NCBI GenBank assembly: GCA_006384855.1
Contig: VCJN01001325.1
Location: 42,786 to 106,785, forward strand
Direction: 5' to 3'
Length of the DNA stretch: 64,000 bases
DNA from: Tetraselmis striata
Taxonomy: Eukaryota; Chlorophyta; Chlorodendrophyceae; Chlorodendrales; Chlorodendraceae
This document shows positions 1-11,329 of this stretch, piece after piece; position 1 is the first letter of the stretch; each line of letters begins with the position of its first letter. A program made the translations under genes and the position numbers. The notes under the pieces are model-generated. The model saw only the letters and a program-made list of their open reading frames with translations. It searched no databases and was not told the DNA's origin.

Positions 1-495
1 ACTGCTGTGCTTTCCTTTTCGCAATTCGGCCCCGGCGAAGCTTGCTCCTGCTATTATGGAAGGCATGCAGATTGGAGCTGCCTGCCGATGCGTAGCGGAG
101 GCCTACAAGGCCACTCTGCGGCGCTGCCATCAAATGAATAATGATAGTCCTGAAATGATGCAAGAAGGACTCCTCAGCAGTAGCTTGATGTGACAAAATC
201 ACAAGGATAAATCAGAGGACATAATTTTGTGGGTGTATTACAATGGTATGCACAAGGAAAGAGCTCATCTGCTTTTGTTGTCATTATAACCATCCACAAG
301 TGATCTGGGGTCAGTCCACTGCGCTTGGCTGCGCCAGTGGCTCTGAGCGCGTCGCCACGACTGACCGGCGCTCCTCCCGGACAACCTCTCAGGCTCCAGA
401 CGGCGACCAATCCAGGGTCCAGCCAAGCGAATCGCAGCACAAGCCTGCTGGGCGGACTACCACTGCGAGGTGTGCAGCACCGCCCTGGCCGAGGT
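1..495. repeat. Dispersed ~500 bp repeat, copy 1
   Basis: This stretch recurs in the same orientation at about 6366-6875 with small indels and substitutions. Both copies share the phrases cgaagcttgctcctgctatt and atgataatgatag-like sequence and end near a tgtgcagcaccgccc box. The left end is cut by the window edge, so the true length is unknown. Read on the plus strand, the last ~75 bases of copy 1 and just beyond encode a short Cys-x2-Cys-x10-His-x-His peptide ending in a stop at about 537; copy 2 keeps only the Cys-x2-Cys half. It could be a duplicated gene fragment or a diverged long terminal repeat. Confidence 0.75.
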
Positions 496-544
496 GAACG
501 GGCGACACAGGCACATGCGGCTGCTGCTGCTCAAGTAGATCAGG

Positions 545-3500
545 ATGCATGCCCCCCCCCCCCCATTTAAGGGGTAAAGGGTAGAGGGCTCAGGGTGTTT
601 TGGGCAGTAGGGCTTCTGGATCATTCATCATATATGCATTGATGCTGTGATAGTTGAATCGAATCAGACACTGATGCGTCCATTACATCATAAAGAGGGG
701 ACGCTCAACAAAACCCGGCCTTCATTTAGGACAGCGCCCTCCTGCACGCCCACTGCGCCGCTTGAAGCAGGTGGGGTATCGGGAGGGTGCCGCAGAGGTT
801 CGCCCGCATCCCCCAGCTCCTATGCGTGCGCGGCCCTGAGGGCGCTGACGGCGGCGGGGACGCCCGGCGAGCTGCACAGCAGGGTGTGGTGGGACTCCGG
901 GCTGCGGGAGCCGCTGGGCGCCGCGCTCGCTGTGATGGGCTGCAGCTGTGGAGCGGCCGCCGCAGCTGGTGGAGCGCACCATTCAGTGATGCGGGTAGGG
1001 GCAGGCGCGGCACTCCGTTCCCGCCAGCAGTCCAGCCCCAATGCAGCGGCAAATGCGATGCAGCTGTCATGCTGACGCAGGATGGGGCACTGCCCGGCCT
1101 GATCCCCTCAGGCGGCTGGGCTGGGCTGGGCTGGGCTGGGCGTAGGACACGGCGGCGTGGAGGTGCCAGGCGGTGGGGCGTCACCCTGCTGAGGCGGGAC
1201 CGCCAAGGCGTTGAAACCCCAGAGACCCTACAATCCTGAAATGTCATCACAAAGCAGCACATGGCTGTTTCACTACATGTTGTTGTATATTTACCTCTGT
1301 CTGGTCGATGTCTTGCATGTGTTTCCATTCATCACGCTGAGGTTTCGATGGGCGTTTGGATAGCCGGCTCTCTTTTCACAGCTCCAATTAAGCGCTAAAA
1401 CCCGTGTAGACACAAACAATGACAGTATGTTGCTTATCCCTCCAACACATAATTATGCAACAGGCTCATCAGACTACGGGATGAACATGCCTGCAGCTGG
1501 TCGTCATCTTGCGCTGATATGCGCCGCTGCTTGCTGCCCTCTCACACGATCGTCCCCTCCAGATCATCGCATCCACCAACCTGGGGTGACGCCCGCGAGT
1601 GCGCCGGATTCCTGGAGCATGCCATCCAGTTTTGGATGTCCGCCACCAGGAGCCTTCACAAGTGCTGCCGCTGCAGACGCCACCAGACGCCCAGACTGAA
1701 ACACGGTGAGAGGGCTCACACCAGCATCCGTATCGAATAATTATAGCGCATTTAACTGCTAGTGCACTGCGCATTTGATTCACATAATTGCGCCAGTAAG
1801 CATGTCGCTTTGCATCGCCGCCAAGGCAATGGGTCTTTTAAGGATTATACCGAGATTAATTGATATAAGATAAAAACGCGTCGACGACGAGGATATGCAG
1901 AGGGCGCGAGACCAGAACACGCCAGTGATGTGCGGCGACAGGTAGGCAAGCTGGTTTACTCGTTTCCTGACACTCACCTGTCGCCACGGGACACCCCGTC
2001 CCCAGCGACAATCGGTATTGCATCTCAGTAGTCTCTCCCCCCCCCTTCCCCCCGCAGCCAGTTGCCCGAGCGCCTCATCTGCTTTCATCTAGTATTTACC
2101 CCCGCATGCAGCAGAGCATGGATATCTCTGCTAGAGTAACGTCAGGTCATTAATAACTCATCTATGACAGACAACTTTTCCTCATGCAAAAATACTGATG
2201 TGTAGGCTATAATGTAAACCAGAGTCGATGGCGACAATGTATGGTCACTGACCGCATATTGGGCAATCTTATCGCTATCTAGCTGAGTGTTGCTACATGC
2301 TACCAGCAGAGGTAGCTTCGCACGCGCTGCATCCGGCGACGCCACATTGGTTGCTGATGTGAGTTTGTTGATGCACCTAAGTATCCAGTAGCCCCCGCCG
2401 AGGTCATTCGCGGTCGTTTTGAACTGTTTCAATGTTGATAATCTCGCTGGCAGCCACGCAGCTGTGCGGCGCGGTGGTCGTCTGCGCAGGGTAACTTGCA
2501 GATGGCGCCGATCCATAAATATGTACAGGACGGGCATCGGGATGGGCAAGCCCACCACCCCGAACGGGCATCGGTACGGGGTGGTGGGCTTGAACAGGCA
2601 GGCGTGCTGGCGCGCTCTGTGTGAGCGACCCCCGATTCTCTTCGTGCTGCAGCGTGCGCGCGTTGCCGCCGTCCACCAGCATGCTGGCCCGTGCGCGCGT
2701 GAGGCCCACATTGACCTTCGCGCCGCTCGTCCGTCACGAAGCCTATGCCGCTGCAACACCCTTTGGCGCGAACTGCGGAGAACACCGCCATGTTCCTATT
2801 CCTGCGTTAGCATCCAACACTAGCGACTATTCGTCGTCTATATTGTCATATATTGTCATATTTGCAAATTGGGGTACTTTTGGGGTGGCAATTTGCAAAA
2901 TTGGGGTACTTTTTCATAAATGCATTTATGACCGGGATTTTCCGTCCTCGCGCGAAATATCTGCATTTGGCCACTAAACACGAGAATATCCGACCATACA
3001 TATTGTCCATACCAACGCCGGCGCAGGTGGAAAATCTGCAGCAGCAGCAGCAGCAGCAGCGCAGTCGGATTCAATACGTTGTCGCGCTCGTGCCTGCAGT
3101 CAAAACATCCAACCGTGTCGTGTTGGTGTCATCATCATCACGCTGTCTAGTGCACTCATTGCGGCAGTGCACGGCATATCAAGCAGAGGAGGCTGGGACT
3201 TCAGGGGCTCTCGCCGAAGATTATTGGAAGCCATACTTTACAAAAAGTGGAACACTATCCTCGGATACAACGGCCATCATGTCGCAGAAGCCTTATTGAC
3301 ACAGGTAAGCGATAATGGCGTGGTCACAACCACACCATTGTCGCAATCTGCTGTTTTGAAAACAGCAATACTATTATACACTGTCAGGCTTCTCGTTACT
3401 TATTCACGGATTCTATCTATCTACTATACATGCATGCTAACAAAGAAGTTATGAATCATTTCTTCGGTGATGAGATCCATCAGTCTGCAGATAGGCAGCT
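545..3500. other. Anonymous region
   Basis: I recognise no gene here. It contains a poly(C) run near 552-566, a GC-rich block (720-1200) that is open in several frames on both strands without a recognisable domain, a short GGGCT-type tandem repeat at about 1117-1142, a perfect 15 bp inverted repeat (2547-2561 with 2578-2592), and a short CAG trinucleotide run near 3040-3060. Confidence 0.5.
2547..2592. repeat. Perfect 15 bp inverted repeat (hairpin)
   Basis: The arm caagcccaccacccc at 2547-2561 is followed, after a 16 nt loop, by its exact reverse complement at 2578-2592. No adjacent gene is recognised, so its role is unknown. It may be a remnant of a foldback or DNA element. Confidence 0.6.
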
Positions 3501-3512
3501 CCTTCAGGGGTC

Positions 3513-4202
3513 TCAGGCTGCATGGGCAAGCCTGCCTGTCAGAGCGAAGCGCTCAACGAGGTTGCTCGCCCACTGCTTGGCCTGCTGCCGGCGGCCTCGC
3601 TGCTGGTGTCTGCGCGCTGAGGGCTGCACTGCTACCGTGATCATCGATGGCGCGCCGCCCGCGAGAACAGTGCGAGGCGACGGCCCTTCCATGAAGGCCA
3701 TATCACCAACTTGCCTCCGCGTCGTGCGCAGCTTGCGAAACACCTTGTGGGCTGGCAGCAGGTCCAGCTCCAGCATGCAGGCGCCGGTGCAAAGCTCCAC
3801 GGAGGAGCTCAGCGCGGCATCGGACGCGGCGTCCAGGGCGATCTCGCGACGGATGGCCTCCCCGATGCGGTGCAGGAACGATTGCGTCTGCTGCCAGTCT
3901 GAGGCGTCGAGGTCGTCGGCGAAGCCGGGGCTCTGCAACAAAGACAGGTCGGCGCCAGCGGTGGCGGCCGCCTCGAGCTGCGACTGCTCGTCCAGGATCG
4001 CGACAGCCTCGAGCTGCTCGAACTCCACAGTGGCGGCGGTGTCGGAGACGTGGGCCCACTCGGCGCGAGTGGCGGCCGCAGCCTGCCTCTCCGCCTCGAG
4101 CTCGAGGCGCTCAAAGGTCTCGGTCTCAGCACGGTCGAGCTGGGCCTGGATGTCGGCGCGGCGGATCCTGTCGGTGCGCTGCTGCTGGAGGCTGTTCGCC
4201 AT
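3513..4202 (-). CDS. Single-exon ORF, 229 aa, unknown; N-terminal coiled coil
   Basis: An intact 229-codon minus-strand reading frame starting at the ATG at 4202. I do not recognise the family. The first ~75 residues are charged and Glu/Gln/Ala/Arg-rich with heptad-like spacing, suggesting a coiled coil. The middle is acidic (ADDLDASDWQQ) and the C-terminus is Arg/Gln-rich (ARRHQQRGRRQQAKQ), a basic tail that could bind nucleic acid. A TATA-like element (TATTTAAG on the minus strand) lies near 4424-4431, about 220 bp upstream. Single-exon structure and the repeat-rich neighbourhood make a Gag-like ORF1 of a retroelement possible. It could also be an ordinary intronless gene or one exon of a larger one. 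Confidence 0.45.
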   Translation of the reverse strand: MANSLQQQRTDRIRRADIQAQLDRAETETFERLELEAERQAAAATRAEWAHVSDTAATVEFEQLEAVAILDEQSQLEAAATAGADLSLLQSPGFADDLDASDWQQTQSFLHRIGEAIRREIALDAASDAALSSSVELCTGACMLELDLLPAHKVFRKLRTTRRQVGDMAFMEGPSPRTVLAGGAPSMITVAVQPSARRHQQRGRRQQAKQWASNLVERFALTGRLAHAA

Positions 4203-4419
4203 CCTGTTGTCGTGTGGTCGTAAAAACGTGTCCCGTCGGGGCGTCTTGCTGGTCCGCGAAACGCCGACTGGAACGGCGGCCGGGGGGGCGCGGAGGATGG
4301 TGCCACTTGTTTGCGAGTATGGAAGAAGAGGTCTCGGCCTGGGGCGCGAGGGGAGAGAGTGGTTGCTGGGGTGTAGGTGAGGAAAGTGAGTGGCGATGTG
4401 TTGGCGGCGTCGGGTGTCC

Positions 4420-4432
4420 TGCCTTAAATAGT
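4420..4432 (-). promoter_or_regulatory. TATA-like box upstream of the 229 aa ORF
   Basis: The minus strand reads ctatttaagg here, about 220 bp before the ATG at 4202. This is a plausible TATA element for that ORF, but only on sequence appearance. Confidence 0.3.
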
Positions 4433-4559
4433 GTTCCTGTCGGGCCGCACGACGGGGCGGCGCGATGGCGTCGACAGCCGGCTATACTGGCGCACGGTAT
4501 TCGCTTTCGCTTGACGGGCGGCGTCAGTGAAGTCTGGTGTTCGGCATGATTCCGTGATA

Positions 4560-6360
4560 CTAGCTTCCAGCCGGCGGGGTCGGACACCCATTCATCATCA
4601 GCACAGGCGGTCCGGACATGTATTACACAGAGTAATGTACTGCAGTGCTGGCCTCGCGGTGGAAGCTGCATGCCCGTCGTAAAAGCGCGTATCATCGGCG
4701 CCGGTACCATGGTGTACCACGTACGACGCCCCCCTCCACAAATTACGGTCCGTACCAGCGCTAAGTACGCTCATGCATGATTTACGTCCTCATGCCGCAC
4801 TCTGGGTACGAACCCCCGCCCTTCCTGTATCCTAGGGCGCCGGGGAAGGCGCTGGGCGGCGTCGTCCCTCCCGGAGAGTGTGGAATCAGAGCGCATGTTA
4901 CCCTCACGGCCCGGTCCGGCTCAGTCGGGCATGGACTGCGAGCAAGCAGGCATGCTGATACGGGCGCGAGCAGCTGTGCGCGTGGCGCCAGAAGCATTGG
5001 CCGCGGCCGCCGCGAGGACTGCGCCGCTGCTGCCGCCGGGAGTCGAGAGCCCCCCGGCGTGGGCGAAACGGATAGCGGCCTCGTCGTGTACTCGCGCTAG
5101 TACTTAGACCCAGTACACTCGCCCGGGCCGGCCCACTACCATCAGCACGACTTGCCCGGCGTCAGGCCACGATTGCGGCCAGTCACAGCATCAGGTCTGA
5201 GCCGTCATCCCGCAAGTGCACTCGCTCGAATACATGGCAAGCGAATGCGTATGGTCGAATACGGCAAGCGGGGGGCTGACGGCACGGTAGCACCCTACGA
5301 CTGTGTACGGCTGCCCCCGCCGACCGGTCTGCCCTCGTTCGGTCGCGTCACGTTAACAACAGTGTCATCAAGTCTCGCCAGCAGTGCGCCATCCAGCCCG
5401 AGCTCCCACCACCGCGACTAAATATACGACAAGCAGGGCGTCGCAGCGATACAAGTCGCTACGCTACGTACCTACATGTGGGGGATACTCGCGTGACGAG
5501 CAGAGTCAGAGACACCCCACCGGCGGTGCGCACCCTCGAGAGGAAAGCGCGGCGGCTGACTGCTGTCGCTCCAAAACCATACTTCGCGGTCGCTTTCCTG
5601 GTCTGCGCCCGCTGTTGCGCGCCGCGCGACAGCGCATCGCTGCGGACGACAGTCTGAGAGCCGGTACGGCGCCACTACGGGCATCAGGCCAGCACAGGTA
5701 TGAGTACAGGAGGTACTGGTACCCTGTGCCTGCGCACAGGATAGTCGCTACAGGTACGCGGCCCCACCACCACCGTGACACTGTGACAGTCCCCGCCACC
5801 GGTACGTGCGGCGGACTAGAATACGTGCGTCCACACGCCGCCTCCGCCACAACAGCGGCGTGACGTCACTTCCAGCACAGCGCGCGCGCCGTCGCGCACA
5901 ACGACGCACCAGCACGCCGAGAAGCGCGAGCGTGCGTAAGCCCCCAGTCGAGACGCGTCCCCGCGAGGCGGCGCACCTGCAATCTTGCCGCTTGACGGAT
6001 AGAGGCTGTGGTGGCGGGGACTGCCGGCCAGTGCGAGGTGCCATCCGGGGAGGGGGCGACCGCCTGGGACGGGCCGCGCGGCCGGCGAAGGGGGGCGCGG
6101 CACGCGGAGGCTTGGCGCCGGCGTGGGGCGCGGCACGTGGAGGCCGGCGGTAGGCGCGTGGGGGGGGGGAAGGGGGGGGGAGGGAGGTTCTGATGGAGGC
6201 CGGCGAGGGGCGGCACGCGCGGCCGCTGCTGCTTTCAGATACAGCGCGCACCGAGCTGCATGATCGCGTCGTTGGGTGCAGAATTGCGCCGGGCTGCGCT
6301 CGTCCGGCTCCGTCCGTCCGTTTGCCGGCCCGGAGTCCCCAGCGGGTAAGTGAATCTGTA
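4560..6360. other. GC-rich anonymous region
   Basis: High GC content with many overlapping open frames on both strands and none with a recognisable domain. Between 6150 and 6190 there is a G-rich run. It may be CpG-rich promoter-like or transposon-internal sequence; I see no supported gene. Confidence 0.4.
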
Positions 6361-6365
6361 AATCC

Positions 6366-6875
6366 ACAGTGTACTTTCCTTTTCGCAATTTGGCCCCCGG
6401 CGAAGCTTGCTCCTGCTATTGTGAAAAGCATGCAGATTGGAGCTGCCTGCTGGTGCGTACCGGAGGCCTACGATGCCACTGTGCGGCTGCCATCAAATGA
6501 ATAATGATAGTCCTGAAATGCTGCGAGAAGGACTCCTCGGCAGTAGCTTGATACGACAAAATCACAAGGATAAATCAGAGGACATACTTTTGTACTACGT
6601 CCTCTACTTGATCCCGGTAATTACCATGGTATGCAGAAGAAAAGAACTCATCTGCTTTTGTTGTCATTATAATCATCCACAAGTGATAGTATGGGGTCAG
6701 CCCACTGCGGCCGCTTGGCCGAGCCAGTGTCTCTGAGCGCGTCGCTACAACTGGCCGACGCTCCTCCCCGACAGCTTCTCAGGGTTCAGACGGCTGCCAA
6801 TCTAGCCAGCCAAGCGAATTGCGGCGCCAGCCTGCTGGGCGGACTACCACTGCAAGGTGTGCAGCACCGCCCCCT
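6366..6875. repeat. Dispersed ~500 bp repeat, copy 2
   Basis: Direct copy of 1-495, easily alignable by eye, with an insertion of about 20 bp near 6597 and scattered substitutions. Similarity stops abruptly after the tgtgcagcaccgccc box, where copy 1 goes on to complete a possible zinc-finger peptide. The two copies are ~6.37 kb apart in the same orientation. Confidence 0.75.
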
Positions 6876-6879
6876 TACT

Positions 6880-8300
6880 GCACACAAATACATGCTGTGG
6901 CCTATCTTCTGCTATTACTACACATGTCACTCTCTTCAATATGAACCTAGGGAGCAATGATAACTTCCATGCCTTGATACCCGCAATCGCTACCGGTAGC
7001 CGTGTAACTCTATACCCATTGCAGGTTGACCTCTGCATACTAACCTTTACTTTTCCTCCCCAGCATTACAAGGGCATTGTCAATTCCCCGTCTGCAGTTC
7101 CCTCCCCTCTTCGTCCCTCTATTATTGGCACTGTCAGTTAGAGCTTCAATATGATGCGGGTTGTCCGTATGGCCGGATTGCATAATCATCATCTGTATAC
7201 TGGAAAACTTGGTGGTGAAAGAGCGCATTACTGGGCTCAAGTAATATGATAGCGGCGGCAATATTATCATCAATTTAGAGCGAATACTTAGTACCGTCAA
7301 CGAGAGCGGCTACCTGCTCATGCGTGGCCTTTGCTGGGATCCTACTCTTTGAGAGCGATTGTCAAAGCTATGGCCTGCAATCAACTATCAGCGAGGCCGC
7401 CGCAAGTAGTGACCCAGCGATAGTTGCTTTGAGTATTGGTATATACTTGGACGTCTGTATCCCATTCCGACTGAGCTGTCGATAGCCCTGAAATGCTTCG
7501 AGATCTGCAAATGGGTCATGGCTGGATTGCCCGGCTACGGCGTCACTCTGCCTGCCACGGCCCGTCAGCAACAGCAGCGCGCGCCCCTCTTTATGACATA
7601 TATGGCAGGGACATAGCTCGTGGTCCGAGTGCAATGTGCAAGCACTCAGCTGCAAGTGTGGTAAAATTGTTTGTATCTGCCCTCCTGTTTGTCACTCAGC
7701 ATGACAATCTGCCGTGATTGTTAATTTTGGCGTAGCCATCGTCCCTCAAATTCAACGGCTGATGACCCACAGACTCACCCCCCCCCCCCCCCCCCCCCCC
7801 GGCATGATGTGATGTGATGTGATGCAGAAATATTTAGCCAGCAAGCCAGGGATGTATTGGATGGATTTCCAAAAAGAGAAAACGTCATCCAGCAAGTATG
7901 GGAATGAAGATTGACGTGGTCCCATCAGAGTGAGGCGTCGATAACGAACGGTCCCAAAAGCCCAAGACACGTGACAACATAGAAGCTGATACGGTAGGGA
8001 AGTGCGCAGTTGTCTTGCATGATGCATGCTAGCTAACAGGCACGCAGCGTGAGTAAACGTTTAGTTGTGTGGAAAATTCCGCGGCACTGCCCAGTTCTGG
8101 TGGTCAAAACAATTACACTACTACTATACTTATACATTGAAAGTGAATGCAATAGAAATGGCTCGTCAAATCATGCCATGGTTTTGGATGCTGACGATGC
8201 TTGAAGGTTGTAGGGTTGTAGCTGAGCTGGCAGTGCCGTGCACAGCTTATGCTTTTGGTGGCACAGACTTGGTCGAGCTGAGTGGCTGCCGGGCGCGACA
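6880..8300. other. Anonymous region with poly(C) tract
   Basis: No recognisable gene. A run of 23 C lies at 7778-7800 and is followed by a short TGATG tandem repeat. Several 60-95 codon open frames exist on both strands but show no domain signature. Confidence 0.4.
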
Positions 8301-8302
8301 GC

Positions 8303-8970
8303 CTACTGTCCATGGTCAAGCTTTTCCGTGAACTTGATCAGGGCAGCCTTGCCCATGCTGACCCTGAAGGACTCATTGTCTGACCTCTCTATCTCCAGCT
8401 CCTTGATCAGGCTCTCAATCAGGCTCTCAATCTGCGCTCAATCCACGCCGCCCTATCCGTCTCTGCCTTCACCTTCACTTGCTTCAGCTCCTGCCTTGTC
8501 TTCTCCAACTCCTGACTTGTCTCCTTCAACTCCTGCCTTGTATCCTTCAACTCCTGCCTTGTCTCCTTCAACTCCTGCCTTGTCTTCTCCAACTCCTGAC
8601 TTGTCTCATCCAGCTCCTGCCTTGTATCCTTCAACTCCTGCCTTGTCTCCCCCAGCTCCTGCCTTATCTCCTCCAGCTCCTGCCTTGTCTCCTCCAGCGT
8701 CCCCCCCTGCACCTTCAGCTGTACCTTCAGGTCTTCCACTTGCGCCTTCAGGACTTCCATCTCTGGTAGCACTTGCAGCAGCATGTTCCTCAGCTTCTTC
8801 ACCTCTTCCTGCTCAGGGGTGGCCCTTTGCTTGCGCCATACCCATGACAGCAGCCATTTCATCACTCCCTTGGGCTGCGGGACCTCCGGCGTGAGCATCA
8901 CCGGAGCCAGCATTCCCTGAGCGCCATGGTCTCTGCCTACATTGGCAACGATGTGAGCAACAGCGAGCAT
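8303..8970 (-). pseudogene. Heptad-repeat coiled-coil protein gene, frame broken near its 3' end
   Basis: The frame opens at ATG 8970. Residues 1-50 include a short hydrophobic patch (VMKWLLSWVW); residues ~52-94 are charged. Residues 95-164 are ten tandem heptads of the type TRQELKE/TSQELEK, encoded by a 21 bp tandem repeat at about 8480-8690, which is textbook coiled coil. The frame stops after residue 183 near 8421, but a shifted frame continues at once (IESLIESLIKELEIERSD) with the same helical character and ends at 8303-8305. The sequence at the break contains a repeated gattgag word, so a small duplication or indel is the simplest cause; an undetected short intron is an alternative. The family is not recognised. 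Confidence 0.5.
8480..8690 (-). repeat. 21 bp tandem repeat encoding heptads
   Basis: About ten imperfect copies of a 21 bp unit (plus-strand consensus near ctcctgccttgtctccttcaa). Each unit encodes one heptad of the coiled coil. The period is a multiple of three, so the plus strand is also spuriously open here. Confidence 0.85.
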
Positions 8971-9660
8971 ATAAACGTTACATCATTGATGTGAAAACCA
9001 CGGGAAGAACAATATATGCATATGTGTTACTAAGTTCTCAGCAAGCGCAACACTCGTAGCAAGGAAGCCGTAAATCCTCATTGTCTACTCGTGCGCATCG
9101 CCAGAGCTATGCATCCATGGAAGCAAGACTTGCTGCCCCCTGTCTGCAAAAAACAGAGTCTAATGCGACGCGGAAAGACGTTTTTGATGATGGATTTTTG
9201 GCTATATTCTACATATATTCTGACAGACGGTATGTCGGCCTGTCTCCCTACGGGCTGCGGCCCTTCGGACGGGCGCCATCAGCAGTTTCGTTATTATATG
9301 CTTGATATTTTAGATGCATGGTCGCTCCCAAGCGAATAGGGGAAAACACAATAACATCTTTGTTTTCGTCGTCGTCGTCCTCCCGATACTGCGACGACTA
9401 TTCCTACCTGTAGTTCCTAGGCATGGATAGAGGATTATGTGTTGCTCGTGCTGCGACACTTCAATACATTCACTCTGACACTTCAATATACACGACTAAA
9501 CCCGTAGTGTACTATACTCACTCGCCTGCTCGTCGGACGATTTCGGTGCGGCGGGTGAACCGCGGGCGCGGGTGTGACGACTAAGGGCGGGGCGCCGGTG
9601 ACCGGGCGGGGAGTGGTAACTTGTAAGGGGAGGGTGTTATACGATGAGCGCATACGGGTT
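8971..9660. other. Anonymous region
   Basis: No supported gene. Two short open frames on the plus strand near 9081-9340 lack any recognisable domain. Confidence 0.4.
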
Positions 9661-9665
9661 GGGTA

Positions 9666-10148
9666 CTATTTCAACGATAGACGCCACGACTTGCCTGTGG
9701 CAGTAGTGCTTTGCTCGACGGCGGCTGCCGTTGGGTTCATTCTTGCTACCTTGTTAGCACTGATCTCGCCCATCAACGACGCGCCGTCCCCATCGCCGTG
9801 CTCAGGCCTCGCGCGTTTGTTCCCCCCAGTCACGCGGGTGACAATGCACGAGCCGGGGAAGTCGTTGCTTTTGTCGAGCTTGTAGACACCAGAGGTTGCG
9901 GGGAGCTCCTGGCCGGCTGGCATGTCGACAATAAATGTGTACAGCCCAGTGGTGTGCGGAGCGCTGCCGGGATGAGAATAGGGGTCGGGCGGCGAGGTTG
10001 ACGGGTGGCCATCGCCAGCGGCGGGTGAATATCGCTGCTGAGGCTGGGCGAGCGGGGCAGGCGGGAGCGGACATAGCGACGCGCGGCGGAGGCGGCGGCG
10101 GCCAGCAGGTGGCGAGGAGAGCCTCTCAGCGAGTGAGACGGTCGGCAT
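9666..10148 (-). CDS. ORF of about 160 aa, unknown, low complexity
   Basis: Minus-strand frame starting at ATG 10148 (MPTVSLAERL) and ending at 9666; the same frame stays open upstream to 10538 through a poly(C) run, so the true start is uncertain. The product is Pro/Ser/Arg-rich for ~75 residues. A more globular stretch follows (TGLYTFIVDMPAGQELPATS, then FPGSCIVTRVTGGNKRARPE), which ends with a basic segment resembling a nuclear localisation signal. I do not recognise the family. It sits just downstream, in the minus-strand sense, of a DIRS-like element and could be an accessory or Gag-like ORF. Confidence 0.35.
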   Translation of the reverse strand: MPTVSLAERLSSPPAGRRRLRRASLCPLPPAPLAQPQQRYSPAAGDGHPSTSPPDPYSHPGSAPHTTGLYTFIVDMPAGQELPATSGVYKLDKSNDFPGSCIVTRVTGGNKRARPEHGDGDGASLMGEISANKVARMNPTAAAVEQSTTATGKSWRLSLK

Positions 10149-10200
10149 GTCGTCGCTCTCGGTCGCTGTCCGTGAGTGTTTTATCAGATCCGCGCCCTCT

Positions 10201-10202
<2 letters not shown>

Positions 10203-10234
<32 letters not shown>
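10203..10234. repeat. Poly(G) run of 32
   Basis: The longest uninterrupted homopolymer in the window. It lies immediately upstream, on the minus strand, of the ATG at 10148. Its exact length may not be reliable. Confidence 0.8.
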
Positions 10235-10235
<1 letters not shown>

Positions 10236-10818
10236 ACGCCAGTGCTCCAAGGACGGGGTAACGGGCCACCGCAGGGTCACAGGGTGCGTCGACCGGTTGT
10301 TGTCTCGTCGGCGATGAGGACAGTTCGCGCACTGCAGCGACGCAGGGTTGCCCACACGCGCAGCGTCGCCATAGAGATAGACGCGCGACACGCGCGCCGG
10401 AAGCCTGCTGCTGCTGCTGTATGTTGAAAGCCCTGTGATTTTGCGAGGTATGACGGAACGTGTGGAATGCGGTGGCTTTGCAGGGACCATCCCGGTAGTT
10501 GGGCTCCTTGCGGATCTCGCTGCGCAGAATATAATCAATACACGCCGACGTTGACATCGACCGGCTCGTCGCGCGAAGTCGCGCGCGTCCTCGTTCTCCC
10601 GTAGTTATCGTCTCGTCCGAGCGCTGTTAATTAGTCGCTACGGGTTTTTATATTTCCAGAATGTATTAATCGTTATATTGCAGAATTTAATATTTCCATG
10701 TACTGTGTAGCAGGGTTCACAAGGAACGTCTGGTTTGCCGAAGAATTCCAGGTCTGGTTGCAGGTTGTGATAATCAGGAATTTGCAGGCAGACGATCCCA
10801 CAGCCAGGGGGGGTTGGG

Positions 10819-11010
10819 CGGGCTGTGGTGCGCTCGATGGAGCGTGCCACAGCAAAGGAGAGTGACCGGTCGGTCCGCCGTGAAGGCAGGTGGTGGCCCT
10901 GACCGGCCCCCGCAATCGTGCGCGTGCACACGCGCGGTACATGCGACGCGCCATGGCTATTAATCTCGTACATGTAGAGAATTAAACAACATAAACTGGT
11001 TTAGAACATT
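10819..11010. repeat. ~185 bp direct repeat flanking a DIRS-like element, copy 1
   Basis: Matches 13640-13815 in the same orientation at roughly 85% identity by eye. Shared words include gtgcgctcgatggagcgt and ggtcggtccgccgtga. The end is an AT-rich ataaact(a/g)gttt motif. The two copies bracket the reverse-transcriptase remnant between them and so are candidate terminal or split direct repeats. Confidence 0.7.
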
Positions 11011-11329
11011 TCACAAGGAAAATCTGGTTTGCCAACTAAAAATGCCGGGCGCAGCAGGCCACGGGCGGGGGTCACGGGTGGGGATGTCGAAGGCGACGAC
11101 AGGCCAGCGGGGTGCACCCACGGGAAGGCGGTCGCCAGTACGGCCAAGAATGAAGAGGTCGTGGCGCGGCTTCCAGGAGCGCAGGTCGGAGCACATCTCC
11201 GAGAGGAGCTGGTACCAAGCGTTGTCAGGCCAGTAGGGAACAATGACGATGGCTGGGGCTCCGCTGGACTCCAGTTTGGAGACAAGATCGCCGATGAGGT
11301 TCGGTCCATGGAGGGCTACACTAGTTACG

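Noticed and set aside
7368-7655. Possible Copia Gag zinc knuckle (CPCHICHKEGR)
   Set aside because: The Cys/His spacing is incomplete and no protease or integrase motif follows in any frame.
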